DNA from: Alteromonas sp. M12
GTDB taxonomy: Bacteria; Pseudomonadota; Gammaproteobacteria; Enterobacterales; Alteromonadaceae
DNA length: 64,000 nucleotides
Assembly (NCBI RefSeq): GCF_037478005.1
Contig: NZ_CP144164.1
Span: 4,948,783 to 5,012,782, forward strand
Direction: 5' to 3'
The notes below the pieces were generated by a model. The model saw only the letters and a list, made by a program, of their open reading frames with translations. It made no database searches and was not told where the DNA came from. Below are positions 44,329 through 53,777 of this stretch, piece after piece. Both the position numbers and the translations under genes were made by a program. The stretch's first letter is position 1. Each line of letters begins with the position of its first letter.

Positions 44329-44428
44329 TGTGGATAAACAGCGATCTTATCCACAAGCAAGATCTTCTATTTTTCTATCCAGTTGATAACCTCAGGATAT
44401 ACAAGGTTTATACATAAAGTTATGCACA
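44329..44428. promoter_or_regulatory. DnaA box cluster of oriC
   Basis: Two perfect 9-mers in inverted orientation (TGTGGATAA at 44329-44337; TTATCCACA at 44347-44355) plus TTATGCACA (44420-44428, one mismatch). The perfect pair is only 9 bp apart. Confidence 0.85.
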
Positions 44429-44520
44429 GGGTAAAAAGGCTGATTTAAGCTAAAAAAAAAGATCTTTTTTAATCTAGATCAGATCGGAATATTGAAAATA
44501 TACTTAGTTTGATCTCATTT

Positions 44521-44786
44521 ATTTCATGTTTTTATCTAACATTTGTTATAAACAAATCCAAAGATCCGATTCAGCGAGTAAACTTTTGGCCAATTTAGGG
44601 TGTGGAATATGGCTTATTTTCCATCGAATCTTCATCTTTTTATTGGGACTAAAGCCCCTGTTACAGGTTTGAAAGTGGTACAACTATTCGAAAATATTAT
44701 TTATGTGCATACATAGTGACAATTTGTCTATTGGATAACTAATAGCCGATACTGATTTTAACATTTGAATAACAAAACCAGTAATT
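44521..44786. other. oriC right flank and upstream region of the HMG-CoA reductase gene
   Basis: No gene. One copy of the GGGACTAAAGCCCC palindrome (44645-44658) with CTGTTACAGG, part of the repeat family that is amplified after 45.99 kb. The plus-strand promoter of the following gene should lie here. Confidence 0.5.
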
Positions 44787-45956
44787 ATGCCTAAAATACC
44801 TCGCGATAAATTAGCTGACTATAGCCATGCTATGGCTAAGACCCGAAGAGAATTTGTAAAACAGCATGCCGGAAAATCCCTTGAAAATGTCGGTCACTTT
44901 TCTATTGAACCAGAAACATTGCCAGGAAATATTGAACATTTTTTAGGTGTTGCACAAGTTCCGATTGGCTTGGCGGGTCCACTGTTGGTGGATGGTATTG
45001 ACGCAAAAGGTGAATTTTACGTACCTATGGCGACCACCGAAGGTACCTTAGTGGCCAGTTACAATCGTGGGATGAGATTGACCAATGAAGCTGGTGGCAT
45101 TAAAACCACGGTAATAGATGATGCGATGCAACGAGCACCGTTGTTTTCATTTCGCGATGCAAGAGCAGCCCTCGCGTTTGGCAAATGGGTCAGTGACAAT
45201 TTCTCTTTAATTAAAGCTAAAGCAGAAGAAACCACCTCAATAGGCAAATTAACTGATATTGAGCAATACGCGGTTTCGAAAATGCGCTGGTTGCGATTCA
45301 ACTATACTTGTGGCGACGCGGCTGGCCAGAACATGGTGAGTAAAGCTACACGCCATGCATGTCAGTGGATTTTGGAACAAAACATTGATGGTATTGAACA
45401 TTTTGCGTTATCGGCGAATTTAGATACGGATAAAAAGCATTCTTTTGTTAATTCATTACACACACGAGGTAAGCGGGTAGTGGCTGAGGCGGTTATTCCA
45501 GCAGGATTAATGAAGTCATTGATGCATTGCACTCCTGAAGAGTTATATAAACAGCGACAATTTTCAAATATGGGCGCGTTTATGGCCGGCAGTGTGAGTA
45601 ACGGAGCGCATTTTGCCAATGGGGTAACTGCGCTATTTATTGCGTGTGGACAAGATGTTGCAAATGTTGCCGAATCATCAGCGGGTTATACTTTTAGCGA
45701 AATTACCCCTGAGGGAAATTATTATTTTTCAGTCACTATACCTTCGTTAGTTGTCGCTACTTATGGTGGCGGGACCGGCTTAGCCTCACAACGTGAATGT
45801 TTAGAAATGTTGGATTGTTATGGTAAAGGTGGAGTTAATAAATTTGCCGAAATAGTCGCTGCAACTGTGTTGTGTGGCGAGTTATCCCTTGGCGCCGCTG
45901 TCGTGGCCGACGAATGGGTGTCTAGTCATGATCAATATGGTCGTAATCGCCCATAA
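44787..45956 (+). CDS. Hydroxymethylglutaryl-CoA reductase
   Basis: 389 residues, catalytic domain only. Substrate and catalytic motifs: VPIGLAGPLLVDG, MATTEGTLVASYNRG (catalytic Glu), RFNYTCGDAAGQNMVSKAT, NLDTDKKHSF (catalytic Lys), HFANGVTALFIACGQDVANV (catalytic Asp) and the C-terminal WVSSHDQ with the likely catalytic His. The pattern is closer to class I (NADPH, eukaryote/archaea-like) than class II. It would make mevalonate, yet no other mevalonate gene is in the window. No clear Shine-Dalgarno. It lies between oriC and the repeat array. Confidence 0.92.
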   Translation: MPKIPRDKLADYSHAMAKTRREFVKQHAGKSLENVGHFSIEPETLPGNIEHFLGVAQVPIGLAGPLLVDGIDAKGEFYVPMATTEGTLVASYNRGMRLTNEAGGIKTTVIDDAMQRAPLFSFRDARAALAFGKWVSDNFSLIKAKAEETTSIGKLTDIEQYAVSKMRWLRFNYTCGDAAGQNMVSKATRHACQWILEQNIDGIEHFALSANLDTDKKHSFVNSLHTRGKRVVAEAVIPAGLMKSLMHCTPEELYKQRQFSNMGAFMAGSVSNGAHFANGVTALFIACGQDVANVAESSAGYTFSEITPEGNYYFSVTIPSLVVATYGGGTGLASQRECLEMLDCYGKGGVNKFAEIVAATVLCGELSLGAAVVADEWVSSHDQYGRNRP

Positions 45957-45992
45957 TATCTGAATAGTCATGGATTCTTCTATCCATGAACA

Positions 45993-46490
45993 CAGGGACT
46001 AAAGCCCCTGCTATAGGTTGAGGTAATTTAGGATTTGTAGCATGGGATTTATCCCATGGATTATTTTATCTATGTTTTCAGGGACTAAAGCCCCTCGCTA
46101 CAGATTGAGGTTGTTTTGGGTTTGTAGCATGGGATTTATCCTATGGATTATTTTATCTATGTTTACAGGGGCTAAAGCCCCTCGCTACAGATTGAGGTAA
46201 TTTTGGATTTGTAGCATGGGATTTATCCCATGGAGTATTTTATTTAAGTTTTCAGGGACTAAAGTCCATGCTACAGATTGAAGTAATTTGGGATTCGTAG
46301 CATGGGATTTATCCCATGGAATATTTTATCTAAGTTTTCAGGGACTAAAGCCCCTGCTACAGGTTGAGGTAATTTGGGTTTGTAGCATGGGATTTATCCC
46401 ATGGATTCTTTTATCTATGTTTTCAGGGACTAAAGCCGCTGCTACAGGTTGAAGTAATTTTGGGTTTGTAGCATGGGATTTATCCCATGG
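45993..46490. repeat. Tandem array of about 86-bp palindromic repeats, left block
   Basis: Six copies of GGGACTAAAGCCCC(T)GCTACAG alternate with six of TGTAGCATGGGATTTATCCCATGG, giving a period near 86 bp. Each half is a hairpin (GGGnCTAAAGnCCC; CATGGGATTTATCCCATG). Small differences between copies (e.g. AAAGTCCATG at 46261) show divergence. It has the form of a BIME-like REP array. Confidence 0.9.
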
Positions 46491-46570
46491 AATCTTTTAT
46501 TAAATGCATTTAAACCTTTTGATTGGTTGTTGCGACTTAGTTACATACCACAGCCAAACAAGAGAACCTT

Positions 46571-47359
46571 ATGTTTAAATCGAATCAATCTAAAATATTG
46601 TCTTTGTTATCACTCGCCGTTTTACTGGTGAGTTTTAATCTGTCTGCAAGAACTATTAATCAAAGTATTGATGCCCAAAGTGGTGGAACCTTATTTATAC
46701 GTACTGACGTGGGCCGTTTAATTATCGATACCCATAATCAAGATACCGTGCTTTTGGAAGTGGATATTGACGGTGACGATGCCAATGATTTAAAGGTTAC
46801 CCACGAAGCGAAAGGCAATACCGTAAATATTATTGGTAAAATGAATAAGCTTAAAAAGTGGGGGGGGAACAGAGATATTCGAGCTGAATTTAGAATTACC
46901 GTGCCTAAAAACTTTGATTTGGAATTACATACCTCTGGTGGCTCAATTGATATTGATGATCTGGTGGGAGATATTGATGCTCACACTTCAGGTGGCCATA
47001 TTAATGTTGGCAATATTACAGGTGATGTTGTTTTAAAAACATCCGGTGGCGCTATTAAGAGCAAAGAGATACACGGTGCAATTGACGCCCACACCTCGGG
47101 TGGCAGCATTCGTGTGACTATGACTAAGCAACCGAGTGAAGATGCGGAGCTTTCAACCTCAGGTGGATCTGTTACTGCCTATTTACTCGATACTATCGCG
47201 ATTGATATAGATGCTTCCACCAGCGGTGGCAGAGTCCGTTCTGAATTTGATGTGGATGGTCGAGTTAAAAAGCATTCTATTCGCGGTGAAATTAATGGCG
47301 GAGGTCCAACGTTGGAGTTGCATTCCAGTGGCGGCAGTATATCCATCAAAAAATTGTAA
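46571..47359 (+). CDS. DUF4097-type beta-helix surface or periplasmic protein
   Basis: 262 residues. A signal peptide (KILSLLSLAVLLVSFNLSA) leads to a domain built from repeated strands, each centred on TSGGS/TSGGH/TSGGA (at least six, e.g. LHTSGGSIDIDDL, AHTSGGHINVGNI, LKTSGGAIKSKEI, LSTSGGSVTAYLL, LHSSGGSISIKKL). This is the DUF4097 putative adhesin pattern, forming a short right-handed beta-solenoid. Location and ligand unknown. It is bracketed on both sides by the same palindromic repeat array. Confidence 0.85.
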   Translation: MFKSNQSKILSLLSLAVLLVSFNLSARTINQSIDAQSGGTLFIRTDVGRLIIDTHNQDTVLLEVDIDGDDANDLKVTHEAKGNTVNIIGKMNKLKKWGGNRDIRAEFRITVPKNFDLELHTSGGSIDIDDLVGDIDAHTSGGHINVGNITGDVVLKTSGGAIKSKEIHGAIDAHTSGGSIRVTMTKQPSEDAELSTSGGSVTAYLLDTIAIDIDASTSGGRVRSEFDVDGRVKKHSIRGEINGGGPTLELHSSGGSISIKKL

Positions 47360-47398
47360 TTGGGAATTTATCTTCTTGATTCTTCCATCTATTTTTAC

Positions 47399-47600
47399 AG
47401 GGACTAAAGCCCCTGCTACAGGTTGAGGTTATTTTGGATTTGTAGCATGGGATTTATCCCATGGAGTATTTTATTTAAGTTTTCAGGGACTAAAGCCCCT
47501 GCTACAGGTTGAGGTAATTTTGGATTTGTAGCATGGGATTTATCCCATGGAATATTTTATCTAAGTTTTCAGGGACTAAAGTCCCTGCTACAGGTTTGGA
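47399..47600. repeat. Palindromic repeat array, right block
   Basis: Three copies of GGGACTAAAGnCCC and two of CATGGGATTTATCCCATGG continue the array of 45993-46490 after the DUF4097 gene in the same orientation and phase order. Confidence 0.88.
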
Positions 47601-48068
47601 TTATTTCGTTTTTTACCGTTGAAAAAACGCCTCAAAATTTGGGTTAATTTATTAACCTTCTGCTTATTTTATCTATTTTAAACTTTCGTTTATTCTCAAA
47701 AACTCTTCATTTTGTTATCAATCCAGTAAATTTCTTTAACAATTGTTCAATTAATTATTTAACTTAATCGCAACCACTAATTTAAAAATATTGTTATATA
47801 AAACAAGTAGTTAAATTATTTTAAAAGACAATAAAATGGTTTGTGAAATTAACCAATGAAAAATAATTGTTAATTAAAGGTTGACTAAATTACCCTTTTT
47901 AAAGAATATGCTCAAACGGTGAGCATATGACCATATATCTTCATTGGCTCATTTATGTTTTTCATTGCCCATCAGTTTTGGCGAGGATTGAATGCTATTT
48001 TGGGAACAAAAACATTCAAAAAATTTAATTATTAAAAACTAATCAGTAACTAAATTAGAGAGTTCACA
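47601..48068. promoter_or_regulatory. A+T-rich upstream region of the polyol locus
   Basis: No gene. Strongly A+T-rich, about 470 bp, ending with AGAGAG before the porin ATG. An inverted repeat CTCAAACGGTGAGCATATGA... near 47910 is a possible operator for the SorC-type regulator encoded at the end of the locus. No promoter boxes are claimed. Confidence 0.4.
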
Positions 48069-49505
48069 ATGTTTAAAAAAATTCATAAAACATCAGTTTT
48101 GTCGGCCAGCACAAAGGAAATTAATTTGTCCGATTCAAAAATCAACGGAACTGACGGCTTTCTCGAATCTAATTCTCGACCATTAGCATTTGGCAAGATG
48201 AGCCTGCTTGCAGCAGCTATAATGACCGCTTCTATCCCTGCTCATGTAAATGCAGCTGAATTCCTTGATGGCTTAGCTGAGGTAAATTTCTTAGCCATGC
48301 AAAATTATCAAGCTATTCAAGCCAAAGAAGGTGCATTTCGCCCAGTAGATGAAGTGCAATCTTCTGGATTCGGTCGAATTAGAGTTAACTTGATGTTTAA
48401 ATTCCATATCAACGAATACATTACTGCTGATGTTGATATTGCTGAAGAGCCTAATGATTTCGGTAATAACGGCGACAGAGATTTTTCTTTTCACCAAGAT
48501 TATGCGGGTATTGAGTTTGAACTTCTTGGTCTTTCAGGCATGGCTCGCGAAAATGCCAATTTAACCCTTCGTTTAGGTAATATCGGTGGTTCTCCCTTTC
48601 AATTTAAAGGTTTCCAAGATGGTGCTGATAACCAAGGAAATGCGCTAATTGGAAACGGTATAACTGATTACGCTACTGCAGAAAACGGTGCGCAATTGAG
48701 CTATAGCGAGACTTTAGATAATGGCATTATCAAGGCGTATAACGTTACCGGTCATATTACAACATCAAGTTTTGGCGAAGCTTTCCAAGAAGATAGAGGT
48801 TTCAACTACCGACTGCAAGGTACCTTAGAATTTGCTGGTGGTTTTAAAGCTGGATTGAATTTTCTACAAGCTAATCAAGGAGATCAACTCCGTTTTGAAA
48901 ATGGAATTGCCAGCCTTGATGGTTTAACCACTACTAACTACCGTTTTGGTGATGGTGAGAACTACAACTTCTCAGCTTCTCCTTCTAGCGAACGTGATAC
49001 CCATGTTGGTGTAATGCCAGGTCTTGACCAGTCTATTATGCAATTAAATTTGGCGTATCAACCTACACCAGAAACTAGCTTGATTTTCATGATCGGTAAA
49101 GCTAAAGACGACTATACTTTTGCTGATGCGGCAGGAAATGCAGTCGCCGGCATTACTTATTTCGGTGTAGATGGTATTGCTGATCCCACCGGAACAACAT
49201 TCGATTCAAATAGCGTAATTAAAGGTGAGTCATCTGTTAAATATTACACGTTTGAAGCACAGCACTACCTAATACCTAATAAATTCTACTTGGCTGCTCG
49301 TTATGCCGAAGCTGAAAATACTTCAGATCTTATTGAACAAACTGACAATACCGTTGAGCGTATTCAAGTAGCAGCTGGATACTGGTTCAACGATAGAACC
49401 CTATTAAAAGTTGAATATGTTGACCAAGACGAAGGTGCAAACTCAGGCGGTCAAATTGGTACTGGTTTCGACGGTTTCACATCTGAGATTTCAGTTAAGT
49501 TCTAA
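48069..49505 (+). CDS. Outer-membrane porin of the polyol locus
   Basis: 478 residues. After an unusual leader of about 43 residues comes a conventional signal (MSLLAAAIMTASIPAHVNAAEF), then a beta-barrel chain: alternating strands (GFGRIRVNLMFKFHINEYITADVDIAEE, NKFYLAARYAEAEN) and the terminal strand EISVKF ending in Phe, as outer-membrane proteins do. Co-oriented with the ABC transporter, it probably lets polyols into the periplasm. The long leader may be real or the start may be at 48198. Confidence 0.82.
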   Translation: MFKKIHKTSVLSASTKEINLSDSKINGTDGFLESNSRPLAFGKMSLLAAAIMTASIPAHVNAAEFLDGLAEVNFLAMQNYQAIQAKEGAFRPVDEVQSSGFGRIRVNLMFKFHINEYITADVDIAEEPNDFGNNGDRDFSFHQDYAGIEFELLGLSGMARENANLTLRLGNIGGSPFQFKGFQDGADNQGNALIGNGITDYATAENGAQLSYSETLDNGIIKAYNVTGHITTSSFGEAFQEDRGFNYRLQGTLEFAGGFKAGLNFLQANQGDQLRFENGIASLDGLTTTNYRFGDGENYNFSASPSSERDTHVGVMPGLDQSIMQLNLAYQPTPETSLIFMIGKAKDDYTFADAAGNAVAGITYFGVDGIADPTGTTFDSNSVIKGESSVKYYTFEAQHYLIPNKFYLAARYAEAENTSDLIEQTDNTVERIQVAAGYWFNDRTLLKVEYVDQDEGANSGGQIGTGFDGFTSEISVKF

Positions 49506-49529
49506 GTTATCTAGCGTAAATAAAAACGT

Positions 49530-49552
49530 CCCATTTAGCCTAGTTAAATGGG
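49530..49552 (+). terminator. Hairpin between porin and binding-protein genes
   Basis: CCCATTTA-GCCTAGT-TAAATGGG, an 8-bp perfect stem followed by GCAAAAATG. There is no long T run. It may partly terminate or protect the porin mRNA end. Confidence 0.6.
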
Positions 49553-49584
49553 GCAAAAATGTTTGAAAATAAGGGGTACACCCG

Positions 49585-50892
49585 ATGTTAAAAAAATTAT
49601 CTATATTAGCTTCCGTCTGTATGACACTGAGCACAGTGGTAAGTGCTGAAACTATCACCATTGCTACTGTTAATAACGGTGACATGATTACGATGAAAGA
49701 GCTTAGTAGCGATTTCGAAAGTAAAAATCCAGGTATCAACCTAAAGTGGGTCACCTTAGAAGAGAATATTCTTCGCCAACGCGTGACAACAGATGTAGCC
49801 ACAAGTGGTGGTCAATATGACGTGATGACTATTGGTACTTATGAAGTACCAATTTGGGGAAATCAAGGTTGGCTTAAAGAGTTAGATAACCTTGGTGATG
49901 ATTACGATATTGAAGATCTTTTACCCGCTATCAGAAGTGGTTTATCGGTAGACGATAAATTATTTGCTGCGCCTTTTTATGGCGAAAGTTCAATGGTGAT
50001 GTACCGAACTGATCTAATCAAAAAGGCCGGTCTTGAGATGCCTAAAAAGCCCACTTGGGAATTTATTCGCAAAGCTGCAAAGGCGATGACGGATAAAGAA
50101 GCGGGCGTATATGGTCTTTGTTTACGCGGTAAAGCAGGTTGGGGTGAGAACATTGCTTTGATTACAGCTATGTCCAACTCATTCGGCGCTCGTTGGTTCG
50201 ATGAAAATTGGAAACCACAGTTTAATACTCAGGCTTGGCACGACACCTTGCAATATTATGTGGATGTGATGAATGAGTCTGGTCCTCCAGGATCATCAGC
50301 TAATGGATTTAACGAAAACTTAGCTTTATTTCAAACTGGGAAATGTGGAATTTGGATCGATGCCACTGTTGCTGGCGCTTTTGTTACCAACAAAACTGAT
50401 TCTGAAGTAGCCGATAAAGTTGGTTTTGCTCTTGCTCCTGATATGGGCTTAGGCAAACGTGGAAATTGGTTATGGGCTTGGACTTTAGCAATCCCTTCAA
50501 GCAGTAAAAAATCTGATGCAGCAATGAAGTTTATTAGTTGGGCAACGTCTAAACAATATTCGGCGTTAGTTGCTGAGAAAAAAGGTTGGGCGAAAGTTCC
50601 TCCTGGTACTCGCGCTTCTTTGTACAACAATCCTCAATACATGAGTGAAGCTCCTTTTGCACAAATTACGTTAGATTCAATTCAATCTGCAGATCCTGTA
50701 AATCCGACGGTTGATCCTGTTCCTTACGTAGGCGTGCAATTTGTTGCTATTCCTGAATTTCAAGGTATTGGCACTGCTGTAGGACAACAATTTGCGGCAG
50801 CACTGACTGGCCAAATGACGGTAAAGCAAGCGTTAGCAAGTTCACAACGTTTGGTTGAACGTGCAATGCGCAAGGCGCGTTACCCTAAGTAG
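49585..50892 (+). CDS. ABC transporter periplasmic polyol/sugar-binding protein
   Basis: 435 residues of the family 1 extracellular solute-binding fold. Signal peptide MLKKLSILASVCMTLSTVVSA. The chain ETITIATVNNGDMITMKELSSDFE ... WVTLEENILRQRVTTDVATSGGQYDVMTIGTYEVPIWG is characteristic of the sorbitol/mannitol-binding (SmoE/MtlE) group. With the two permeases, ATPase and dehydrogenase that follow, uptake of mannitol, sorbitol or a related hexitol is likely. Confidence 0.9.
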   Translation: MLKKLSILASVCMTLSTVVSAETITIATVNNGDMITMKELSSDFESKNPGINLKWVTLEENILRQRVTTDVATSGGQYDVMTIGTYEVPIWGNQGWLKELDNLGDDYDIEDLLPAIRSGLSVDDKLFAAPFYGESSMVMYRTDLIKKAGLEMPKKPTWEFIRKAAKAMTDKEAGVYGLCLRGKAGWGENIALITAMSNSFGARWFDENWKPQFNTQAWHDTLQYYVDVMNESGPPGSSANGFNENLALFQTGKCGIWIDATVAGAFVTNKTDSEVADKVGFALAPDMGLGKRGNWLWAWTLAIPSSSKKSDAAMKFISWATSKQYSALVAEKKGWAKVPPGTRASLYNNPQYMSEAPFAQITLDSIQSADPVNPTVDPVPYVGVQFVAIPEFQGIGTAVGQQFAAALTGQMTVKQALASSQRLVERAMRKARYPK

Positions 50893-50908
50893 TTTTACTT
50901 AGTTTTGC

Positions 50909-50931
50909 GGGTAAGTGAACTACACTTACCC
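50909..50931 (+). terminator. Intra-operon hairpin after the binding-protein gene
   Basis: GGGTAAGT-GAACTAC-ACTTACCC, a perfect 8-bp stem with no T run. Such hairpins after binding-protein genes often protect the upstream mRNA so that more binding protein than permease is made. Confidence 0.6.
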
Positions 50932-50959
50932 ATACTTTCACTTGTAAGAGGTCTAGGTT

Positions 50960-51832
50960 ATGGCAACAACACAATCTCGTACTTTGGCTAGAATAATGTT
51001 ATTTCCATCAGTCATATTGTTGTTGGCGTGGATGATAGTGCCGCTGTGCATGACATTGTATTTCTCGTTTTTGGATTACAATCTTCTTATTCCAGGAAAC
51101 AATGAATTTATTGGTTTCCTTAATTACGAATTTTTTCTAACAGATCCAGCATTTATAGAATCGTTTTTTAATACTCTTTGGTTAGTCGGCGGTGTGTTGT
51201 TGATTACCATCTGTGGCGGAATAGGCTTAGCCATATTGTTGGACCAAGCAATTTGGGGTCGCAACTATGTACGTATAATGGTTTTAGCGCCGTTTTTCGT
51301 AATGCCTACCGTTTCCGCATTAGTCTGGAAAAATATGTTTATGAATCCGGTGAACGGATTATTCGCTCACTTTGCAAATTGGATAGGCGTAGCGCCTGTT
51401 GATTTTTTTGCGCAAATTCCTTTGCTGTCAATTATTCTCATCGTTTCTTGGCAGTGGTTACCCTTCGCAGCCCTCATTTTGTTGACGGCTATTCAGTCTT
51501 TAGATCGTGAGCAGTTGGAAGCGGCTGATTTAGACGGTGCGGGTCCTTTCAGTAAATTTTATTACATTGTTTTACCGCATTTATCACGGGCAATAACAGC
51601 CGTTATTTTGATAGAAACCATATTTTTACTGTCAATATTCGCTGAAATATTGGTGACCACCAGCGGTGGACCAGGATATGCCTCAACCAATATTACCTAT
51701 TTGATTTATACCCAATCATTGCTTCAATTTGACGTTGGAGGAGGCTCTGCGGGAGGTATTGTTGCCGTTATTATCGCCAATATAGTCGCTATTTTTCTAA
51801 TGCGCCTAATCGGCAAAAACTTGGAGGACTAA
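50960..51832 (+). CDS. ABC transporter permease 1 (polyol/sugar, MalF-type)
   Basis: 290 residues, six membrane helices. The EAA loop EQLEAADLDGAGPFSKFYYIVLPHLSRA couples to the ATPase. The N-terminus (ARIMLFPSVILLLAWMIVPLCMTLYFSF) is typical of carbohydrate-uptake CUT1 permeases. The gene begins 67 bp after the binding-protein stop and is 3 bp from the second permease. Confidence 0.93.
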   Translation: MATTQSRTLARIMLFPSVILLLAWMIVPLCMTLYFSFLDYNLLIPGNNEFIGFLNYEFFLTDPAFIESFFNTLWLVGGVLLITICGGIGLAILLDQAIWGRNYVRIMVLAPFFVMPTVSALVWKNMFMNPVNGLFAHFANWIGVAPVDFFAQIPLLSIILIVSWQWLPFAALILLTAIQSLDREQLEAADLDGAGPFSKFYYIVLPHLSRAITAVILIETIFLLSIFAEILVTTSGGPGYASTNITYLIYTQSLLQFDVGGGSAGGIVAVIIANIVAIFLMRLIGKNLED

Positions 51833-51835
51833 ACA

Positions 51836-52666
51836 ATGGCTATTAATAGTAGTAATAAATCAAAAGTAATTTATACCGTTTTAGCCTGGACCATAAGTGG
51901 AATGATATTTTTTCCGATTTTATGGACATTAATCACCAGCTTTAAAACTGAAGCAGAAGCGATTTCAGCCAGTCCAAGTTTGTTTATGTTTGATTGGACG
52001 CTCGAGAACTATTCTGACGTATTAGAACGTTCGCCTTACTTTGACCATTTCTGGAATTCTGTGGTGATTTCTGTGGGGTCTAGTTTGTTGGGATTGTTAA
52101 TCGCTATCCCTGCAGCTTGGTCAATGGCGTTTGTGCAAAATAAGCGAACTAAAAACCTATTAATGTGGATGTTATCAACCAAGATGTTACCGCCAGTGGG
52201 TGTCTTAATTCCTATTTATTTGTTGTTCCGGGATTTTGCATTGCTCGATACTAAACTGGGTTTGGTGATTGTGATGACATTAATCAATTTGCCTATCATG
52301 GTATGGATGCTCTACACCTATTTTAGAGAAATTCCAAACGAGATCCTTGAAGCTTCGCGTATGGATGGTGCTGGAATTTTTGAAGAAATATTTCATGTGC
52401 TCTTGCCTATCGCGTTACCTGGTATTGCATCAACATTATTACTCAACGTTATTTTAGCCTGGAATGAGGCGTTTTGGACGCTCATATTAACAGCCGCCAA
52501 TGCTGCACCTTTGACTGCTTTTATAGCCAGTTATTCTAGTCCAGAAGGATTATTTTACGCCAAGTTATCAGCTGCATCAGCGATGGCCATTGTACCCATT
52601 CTCATATTGGGTTGGTTTAGTCAGAAACAATTAGTGCGCGGATTGAGTTTCGGCGCGGTTAAATAG
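51836..52666 (+). CDS. ABC transporter permease 2 (polyol/sugar, MalG-type)
   Basis: 276 residues, six membrane helices. It has the MalG-type start ([23 protein letters not shown]) and the EAA loop [27 protein letters not shown]. It forms the channel with permease 1. Followed at 11 bp by the ATPase gene. Confidence 0.93.
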   Translation: MAINSSNKSKVIYTVLAWTISGMIFFPILWTLITSFKTEAEAISASPSLFMFDWTLENYSDVLERSPYFDHFWNSVVISVGSSLLGLLIAIPAAWSMAFVQNKRTKNLLMWMLSTKMLPPVGVLIPIYLLFRDFALLDTKLGLVIVMTLINLPIMVWMLYTYFREIPNEILEASRMDGAGIFEEIFHVLLPIALPGIASTLLLNVILAWNEAFWTLILTAANAAPLTAFIASYSSPEGLFYAKLSAASAMAIVPILILGWFSQKQLVRGLSFGAVK

Positions 52667-52677
52667 GAGATTTAGAA

Positions 52678-53715
52678 ATGGGCAGCATTACCTTAAAACA
52701 AGTAACAAAAAGCTTCGGCGATGTAAATGTAATCAAGCCGTTAGACTTAGAAATTAAAGACGGTGAATTCATTGTGTTCGTTGGTCCATCTGGTTGTGGT
52801 AAATCAACGTTATTACGGATGATTGCAGGCTTAGAAGATACCACCAGTGGTAATATTGAAATAGATGGAAAAGACGCGACCAAAACACCACCAGCGAAAC
52901 GCGGTTTAGCGATGGTGTTTCAATCATATGCGTTGTATCCGCATATGTCGGTTCGTAACAACATTGCCTTTCCATTAAAACGAGCAAAAGTAGATCCTGC
53001 TGAAATCGAAGAAAAAATCGCGTCAGCAGCAAAGATTCTTAATTTAGGGGATTACCTAGACCGTAAGCCAGGGCAACTGTCAGGTGGTCAACGCCAACGT
53101 GTGGCCATTGGTCGCGCTATTGTGCGTCAGCCTTCGGCGTTCTTGTTCGATGAACCTTTATCAAACTTAGATGCATCTTTAAGAGTTAACATGCGTCTTG
53201 AGATTTCTGAATTACACAAGAGCTTAGCAACAACAATGATCTATGTAACCCATGATCAGGTTGAGGCGATGACAATGGCTGACCGTATCGCGGTATTTAA
53301 TGGCGGTGTAATTGAGCAAGTGGGTACGCCTATGGAGTTATATCAAAATCCAGTGAACCGTTTTGTTGCGGGCTTCATCGGCTCACCAAAAATGAACTTC
53401 ATTGATGTAAAACCTGTTGAGGGTGATCCAACTAGCAGCATAGGTGTTCGTCCAGAGCATTTGAAAGTAACTCAAGAACAAGGTTTATGGAGCGGAAAAG
53501 TAGGGGTTATTGAACACCTCGGTTCAGAGACTTTCCTGCATGTTCACGTTGACGGCGTTGGTACATTGACCATTAAAGACGATGGAGATTGTCCATTAAA
53601 ATATGGTGATCTTGTCAATCTCACCGCGTCACAAAATAAAATCATGCATTTTGATAAAGACGGTGTGACCTTAGCGTCCTTGTCTTGGGGCGATAATGCT
53701 GTAATCGCTAAATAA
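52678..53715 (+). CDS. ABC transporter ATPase (CUT1, MalK/UgpC/SmoK-like)
   Basis: 345 residues. Walker [18 protein letters not shown]-loop [13 protein letters not shown], signature [16 protein letters not shown], Walker [13 protein letters not shown], switch [16 protein letters not shown]-terminal TOBE/MalK regulatory domain (about 235-345) includes GVRPEHLKV and [12 protein letters not shown]. It energises the polyol transporter. Confidence 0.95.
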   Translation: MGSITLKQVTKSFGDVNVIKPLDLEIKDGEFIVFVGPSGCGKSTLLRMIAGLEDTTSGNIEIDGKDATKTPPAKRGLAMVFQSYALYPHMSVRNNIAFPLKRAKVDPAEIEEKIASAAKILNLGDYLDRKPGQLSGGQRQRVAIGRAIVRQPSAFLFDEPLSNLDASLRVNMRLEISELHKSLATTMIYVTHDQVEAMTMADRIAVFNGGVIEQVGTPMELYQNPVNRFVAGFIGSPKMNFIDVKPVEGDPTSSIGVRPEHLKVTQEQGLWSGKVGVIEHLGSETFLHVHVDGVGTLTIKDDGDCPLKYGDLVNLTASQNKIMHFDKDGVTLASLSWGDNAVIAK

Positions 53716-53723
53716 TCTTTAGT

Positions 53724-53755
53724 GAGCTTAGGCGCCAATGTCCGCTCCTAAGCTC
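53724..53755 (+). terminator. Hairpin between transporter and dehydrogenase genes
   Basis: GAGCTTAGG (53724-53732) and CCTAAGCTC (53747-53755) form a perfect 9-bp stem followed by GCATTTT. It could attenuate expression between the transport and catabolic parts of the operon. Confidence 0.6.
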
Positions 53756-53777
53756 GCATTTTAATGAGTAAATTTTT

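Larger units (their letters stand above)
44029..44520. other. Chromosomal replication origin oriC
   Basis: Non-coding, A+T-rich, upstream of mnmG. It holds about 16 GATC sites (Dam/SeqA targets), three 13-mer-like repeats (GATCTCTTAGTCT at 44166, GATCTATTTATCT at 44190, GATCTGTTAGTAA at 44238) closely matching the E. coli unwinding 13-mers, then DnaA boxes: TGTGGATAA at 44329-44337 (reverse), TTATCCACA at 44347-44355, and TTATGCACA at 44420-44428, with TTATACATA at 44408-44416 as a weak one. This layout is the E. coli/Vibrio type. Confidence 0.92.

Noticed and set aside
39711..44600. parS site near parB
   Set aside because: I looked for TGTTTCACGTGAAACA or close variants and saw none; a pattern search of the genome would settle it.
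45993..46490. CRISPR or satellite-like array
   Set aside because: The whole 86-bp unit repeats, so there are no unique spacers; two palindromes per unit fit a REP/BIME array.
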